From an uncultured Oscillospiraceae bacterium (lineage in GTDB: Bacteria; Bacillota; Clostridia; Oscillospirales; Oscillospiraceae), in assembly GCA_910588975.1 (NCBI GenBank), contig CAJUSE010000050.1, positions 1-7,797 on the forward strand: a stretch of 7,797 nucleotides of DNA, given 5' to 3'. Each line of letters begins with the position of its first letter. Position 1 is the stretch's first letter. The position numbers were made by a program, and so were the translations under genes. Of this stretch, positions 5,346 to 7,797 are shown piece by piece. The notes beneath the pieces were generated by a model that was not told where the DNA came from, did no database searches, and worked only from the letters and a program-made list of their open reading frames with translations.

Positions 5346-5768
5346 ATGCCTACGTTTAACCAGCTCGTCCGTAAGGGCCGCAAGCAGAACACCTACAAGT
5401 CCAACTCTCCTGCTATGCAGTTCGGCCTGAACACCCTGAAGGGCAAGGAGACTGACCTGCCCTCTCCCCAGAAGCGTGGCGTGTGCACCGCCGTGCGTAC
5501 CTCTACCCCCAAGAAGCCTAACTCGGCCCTTCGTAAGATCGCCCGTGTGAAGCTGACCAACGGCTACGAGGTCACCGCCTATATCCCCGGTGTGGGCCAC
5601 AACCTGCAGGAGCACAGCGTGGTCATGATCCGTGGCGGCCGTGTCAAGGACCTGCCCGGTGTTCGTTACCACATCATCCGTGGCTCTCTGGATACCCAGG
5701 GCGTCAACGGCCGGATGCAGGCCCGCAGCAAGTACGGCGCCAAGAAGCCCAAGGCCGGCAAGAAATAA
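5346..5768 (+). CDS. rpsL: 30S ribosomal protein S12
   Basis: The 140-residue protein is a complete S12, a decoding-centre protein that tunes tRNA selection accuracy. Conserved blocks include PTFNQLVRKGRK (2-13), SPQKRGVCTAVRT (40-52), TPKKPNSALRKIARVKLTNG (54-73), GHNLQEHSVVMIRGGRVKDL (84-103) and PGVRYHIIRG (104-113). The N-terminal insertion around 24-37 is the usual Gram-positive form, which explains the length compared with 124 in E. coli. The lysines at 56 and 101, where substitutions give streptomycin resistance elsewhere, are wild type. D102 is the residue that RimO methylthiolates in E. coli. ATG 5346 follows AAGGAGG (5333-5339) by 6 nt. Codon use is strongly biased, as expected for high expression. 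Confidence 0.99.
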   Translation: MPTFNQLVRKGRKQNTYKSNSPAMQFGLNTLKGKETDLPSPQKRGVCTAVRTSTPKKPNSALRKIARVKLTNGYEVTAYIPGVGHNLQEHSVVMIRGGRVKDLPGVRYHIIRGSLDTQGVNGRMQARSKYGAKKPKAGKK

Positions 5769-5816
5769 TTTTCTCAAGAAAATTATTTCTGTATGGACCG
5801 CTGTCCCCAGCGGTCC
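5761..5816 (+). repeat. Two consecutive perfect hairpins at the end of rpsL
   Basis: Hairpin 1 pairs 5761-5773 with 5778-5790 (13 bp, AT-rich, loop TCAA) and contains the rpsL stop codon in its 5' arm. Hairpin 2 pairs GGACCGCTG (5795-5803) with CAGCGGTCC (5808-5816), loop TCCC. Only 4 nt separate them. Neither is followed by a U-tract (GTATGG and GTCTCG follow), so full termination is unlikely; they could protect the rpsL mRNA 3' end or attenuate transcription into rpsG and fusA. Confidence 0.7.
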
Positions 5817-6039
5817 GTCTCGCAGAGTTCAAACCTGCTGAGAAAACCTGAATTTGCATTGTGCGTTTGCGCAAGGCAAAAGCCTTGCCCGACGTTTACC
5901 ATATATTTTGTATGGGGAAACCTCGGACAGGCATTACACGCTGTGAATTTGAGCGAGGATCATTTCATTAGACAATGAGACGCAGCTCAAACATGGTGAG
6001 TACCGATGAAATCATTTAATAATGAAGGAGGGAAGTAAA
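5817..6039 (+). promoter_or_regulatory. Structured rpsL-rpsG intercistronic spacer, candidate cis-regulatory RNA
   Basis: No convincing gene lies here. Several further inverted repeats are visible. GCAAGGC-AAAA-GCCTTGC is at 5871-5888. A three-part interrupted stem spans 5889-5926 (CCGA/TCGG, GTTT/AAAC, CCATA/TATGG). TTTGAGC (5948-5954) pairs with GCTCAAA (5985-5991), enclosing TCATT-AGAC-AATGA (5965-5978). ATTTCAT (5962-5968) can instead pair with ATGAAAT (6006-6012), which would compete with that inner stem close to the rpsG ribosome binding site. In E. coli, S7 represses its operon by binding the S12-S7 spacer; whether this spacer does the same is inference. No convincing internal promoter was seen. 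Confidence 0.45.
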
Positions 6040-6510
6040 GTGCCCAGAAGAGGAAACGTACCCAAGCGTGAGATCCTCCCCGATCCTATGTACAATTCTG
6101 TGCTGGTGACTCGGCTGATCAACAACGTGATGCTGGATGGCAAGAAGGGCGTGGCCCAGAAAGTGGTCTACGGTGCCTTCGACATCGTCCAGGAGAAGAC
6201 CGGTAAGGAGCCGGTGGAGGCCTTTACCGAAGCTATGGAGAACATCATGCCCTCCCTGGAGGTCAAGGCCCGCCGTGTGGGCGGCGCCACCTACCAGGTG
6301 CCTGTGGAGGTCCGTCCCGAGCGGCGGCAGACCCTGGGGCTTCGCTGGCTGACCAGCTTTGCCCGGGCCCGCAGCGAGAAGACCATGAAGGAGCGTCTGG
6401 CCGGCGAGATCATGGACGCCGTCAATGGCGTGGGCGGCGCTGTGAAGCGTCGTGAGGACATGCACAAGAACGCCCAGGCCAACCAGGCCTTCGCCCACTA
6501 TCGCTGGTAA
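6040..6510 (+). CDS. rpsG: 30S ribosomal protein S7
   Basis: The 156-residue protein is full-length bacterial S7, which nucleates assembly of the 30S head by binding the 3' major domain of 16S rRNA and lies near the E site. Conserved blocks: PRRGNVPKREILPDPMYNS (2-20), VTRLINNVMLDGKKGVAQKV (23-42), a KTGKEPVEAF segment, and VKARRVGGATYQVPVEVRPE followed by RRQTLGLRWL. The ATG at 6022 is in frame but sits directly before the ribosome binding site AAGGAGGG (6025-6032). The GTG at 6040, 7 nt after that site, gives the canonical MPRRG start and the family length, so GTG is chosen. fusA follows after 14 nt, so the two are surely co-transcribed. Confidence 0.98.
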   Translation: MPRRGNVPKREILPDPMYNSVLVTRLINNVMLDGKKGVAQKVVYGAFDIVQEKTGKEPVEAFTEAMENIMPSLEVKARRVGGATYQVPVEVRPERRQTLGLRWLTSFARARSEKTMKERLAGEIMDAVNGVGGAVKRREDMHKNAQANQAFAHYRW

Positions 6511-6524
6511 TCGAGGAGAAAGAT

Positions 6525-7797
6525 ATGCCGAGAAAAGTAACCTTAGAGAATACCCGTAACATCGGTATCATGGCGCACATCGACGCCGGCAAGACCACGA
6601 CTACCGAGCGTATTCTGTTCTACACCGGCGTCAACTATAAGATCGGCGAGACCCATGACGGTACTGCCACCATGGACTGGATGGCGCAGGAGCAGGAGCG
6701 TGGTATCACCATCACCTCCGCTGCTACCACCTGTTACTGGAAGGGCACCAAGGACCAGTTCCCCCAGACCCGTCTGAACATCATCGACACCCCGGGCCAC
6801 GTGGACTTCACCGTGGAGGTGGAGCGGTCCCTGCGTGTTCTGGACGGCTCTGTCACCGTCATGTGCGCCAAGGGCGGCGTGGAGCCCCAGTCTGAGACTG
6901 TGTGGCGTCAGGCCGACACCTACAAGGTGCCCCGTATGATCTACGTCAACAAGATGGACATCATGGGCGCCGACTTCTACCACGTGCTGGACATGATCCA
7001 CGACCGTCTGAAGTGTAACGCCGTGCCCATCCAGCTGCCCATCGGCAAGGAGGAGACCTTCAAGGGTATCATCGACCTTGTGGAGATGGACGCTGACATC
7101 TACTACGATGAGATGGGCAAGGACATGCGGGTGGAGGAGATCCCCGCCGACATGCTGGAGATGGCCAAGGAGTACCGGGCCAAGCTGCTGGACGCCGTGG
7201 CCGACATCGATGACGAGATCATGATGCTGGTGCTGGAGGAGCAGGATGTGCCCCAGGATATGATCCGGGCCGCCATCCGCAAGGGCACCATTGAGAACCG
7301 GCTGGTCCCCGTGACCTGCGGCACTTCTTACCGCAACAAGGGCGTTCAGAAGCTGCTGGACGCCATCGTGGACTATATGCCCTCTCCCCTGGACATCCCC
7401 GCCATCAAGGGCACGCTGCCCGACAGCGACGAAGAGACCGAGCGTCCTGCTGATGACAACGCTCCCTTCTCCGCCCTGGCCTTCAAGATCGCCACCGATC
7501 CCTTCGTGGGCCGGCTGAGCTTCGTCCGGGTCTATTCCGGCGTCCTCAGCACCGGTTCCAGCGTGCTCAACGCCACCAAGGGCCAGCGGGAGCGCATTGG
7601 CCGTATCCTGCAGATGCACGCCAACCACCGGGAGGACATCGAGGAGGTCTACTGCGGCGACATCGCCGCCGTGGTGGGTCTGAAGAACACCACCACCGGT
7701 GACACCCTGTGTGACGAGAAGCACCCCGTCATTCTGGAGTCCATGGAGTTCCCCGACCCCGTTATCCGGGTGGCCATCGAGCCCAAGACCAAGGCCG
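6525..7797 (+). CDS. fusA: Translation elongation factor G, 5' part
   Basis: The frame is open from ATG 6525 to the window end: 424 complete codons of a protein normally ~690-700 residues long. EF-G is the ribosomal translocase GTPase and also acts in ribosome recycling. GTPase motifs are intact: G1 AHIDAGKTT (17-25), switch I RGITI (59-63), G3 DTPGH (88-92), G4 NKMD (142-145), and G5 in VTCGTSYRNKGVQ followed by LLDAIVDYMPSP. Domain II starts near residue 325 (APFSALAFKIATDPFVGRLSFVR region). AGGAG (6514-6518) precedes the ATG by 6 nt. Domains III-V and the stop codon lie beyond the edge. Codon use matches rpsL and rpsG. The next gene is expected to be tufA, but it is not visible. Confidence 0.98.
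   Translation, partial: MPRKVTLENTRNIGIMAHIDAGKTTTTERILFYTGVNYKIGETHDGTATMDWMAQEQERGITITSAATTCYWKGTKDQFPQTRLNIIDTPGHVDFTVEVERSLRVLDGSVTVMCAKGGVEPQSETVWRQADTYKVPRMIYVNKMDIMGADFYHVLDMIHDRLKCNAVPIQLPIGKEETFKGIIDLVEMDADIYYDEMGKDMRVEEIPADMLEMAKEYRAKLLDAVADIDDEIMMLVLEEQDVPQDMIRAAIRKGTIENRLVPVTCGTSYRNKGVQKLLDAIVDYMPSPLDIPAIKGTLPDSDEETERPADDNAPFSALAFKIATDPFVGRLSFVRVYSGVLSTGSSVLNATKGQRERIGRILQMHANHREDIEEVYCGDIAAVVGLKNTTTGDTLCDEKHPVILESMEFPDPVIRVAIEPKTKA

Noticed and set aside
5793..5978. 61-codon + strand frame in the rpsL-rpsG spacer
   Set aside because: No ribosome binding site before its ATG, its start lies in the base of hairpin 2, and the sequence is better explained by RNA structure.
5948..5991. 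Possible kink-turn in the rpsL-rpsG spacer as a target for the L7Ae-like protein
   Set aside because: The internal loop between TTTGAGC/GCTCAAA and TCATT/AATGA has GA-rich strands, but lacks the 3-nt bulge next to tandem sheared G-A pairs flush with the outer stem.
6022..6039. Upstream ATG for rpsG giving six extra residues
   Set aside because: That ATG precedes the ribosome binding site itself; the GTG at 6040 gives the canonical S7 N-terminus and length.
6543..7724. 393-codon open frame antisense to fusA, rich in Gly, Val, His and Asp
   Set aside because: It mirrors the fusA codon bias (GC-rich third positions remove stops on the opposite strand). It has no recognisable domain, and fusA is unmistakable.

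Overview
The window is ordinary core chromosome from a GC-rich Gram-positive anaerobe of the Clostridia, most likely an Oscillospiraceae (Flavonifractor/Oscillibacter-like) relative. This rests on strong AGGAGG-type ribosome binding sites, extended -10 promoters, a long Gram-positive form of ribosomal protein S12, a YbxF-type L7Ae protein directly before rpsL, and the PadR/DUF2812 and DUF975 families, which are common in Clostridia. The genus is inference; no database search was possible.

Layout. (1) Positions 1-90 hold the 3' end of a 5S rRNA and a strong intrinsic terminator, the end of an rRNA operon. (2) Positions 100-2086 form an apparent three-gene operon on the + strand: a VOC/glyoxalase-fold protein, a HEAT-repeat protein and the nuclease-fold protein SfsA, closed by a clear terminator. 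(3) Positions 2120-3723 hold a PadR-family repressor gene overlapping by 41 bp a DUF2812 membrane-protein gene. A consensus promoter there is overlaid by two near-identical 19-bp dyads exactly 26 bp apart, very probably the autoregulatory operator. (4) A bidirectional hairpin separates this unit from a convergent minus-strand DUF975 membrane-protein gene. (5) The divergent region 4730-5009 has a well-formed promoter for each direction, a perfect 18-bp palindrome between them, and a bulged hairpin in the leader of the + transcript. (6) Positions 4917-7797 are the streptomycin (str) operon: L7Ae-like protein, rpsL (S12), rpsG (S7) and the first 424 codons of fusA (EF-G). tufA would be expected next but lies outside the window.

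The str genes supply translation parts: two small-subunit proteins at the decoding centre and head, the translocase, and a kink-turn RNA-binding protein. Their spacing is uneven. The L7Ae-rpsL gap holds a 15-bp hairpin without a U-tract. The rpsL-rpsG gap is 271 nt and full of inverted repeats, whereas rpsG-fusA is tightly packed (14 nt). The long rpsL-rpsG gap is the best place to look for an undescribed regulatory RNA, possibly a counterpart of the S7-binding intercistronic element known from E. coli.

I see no CRISPR array, transposase, phage gene, toxin-antitoxin pair or defence island. The points worth checking are regulatory (the PadR tandem operator, the str leader, the palindrome, the rpsL-rpsG spacer) rather than a new multi-gene system. 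Several start codons were moved from the longest possible reading to the one supported by a ribosome binding site (DUF975, L7Ae-like, rpsG).
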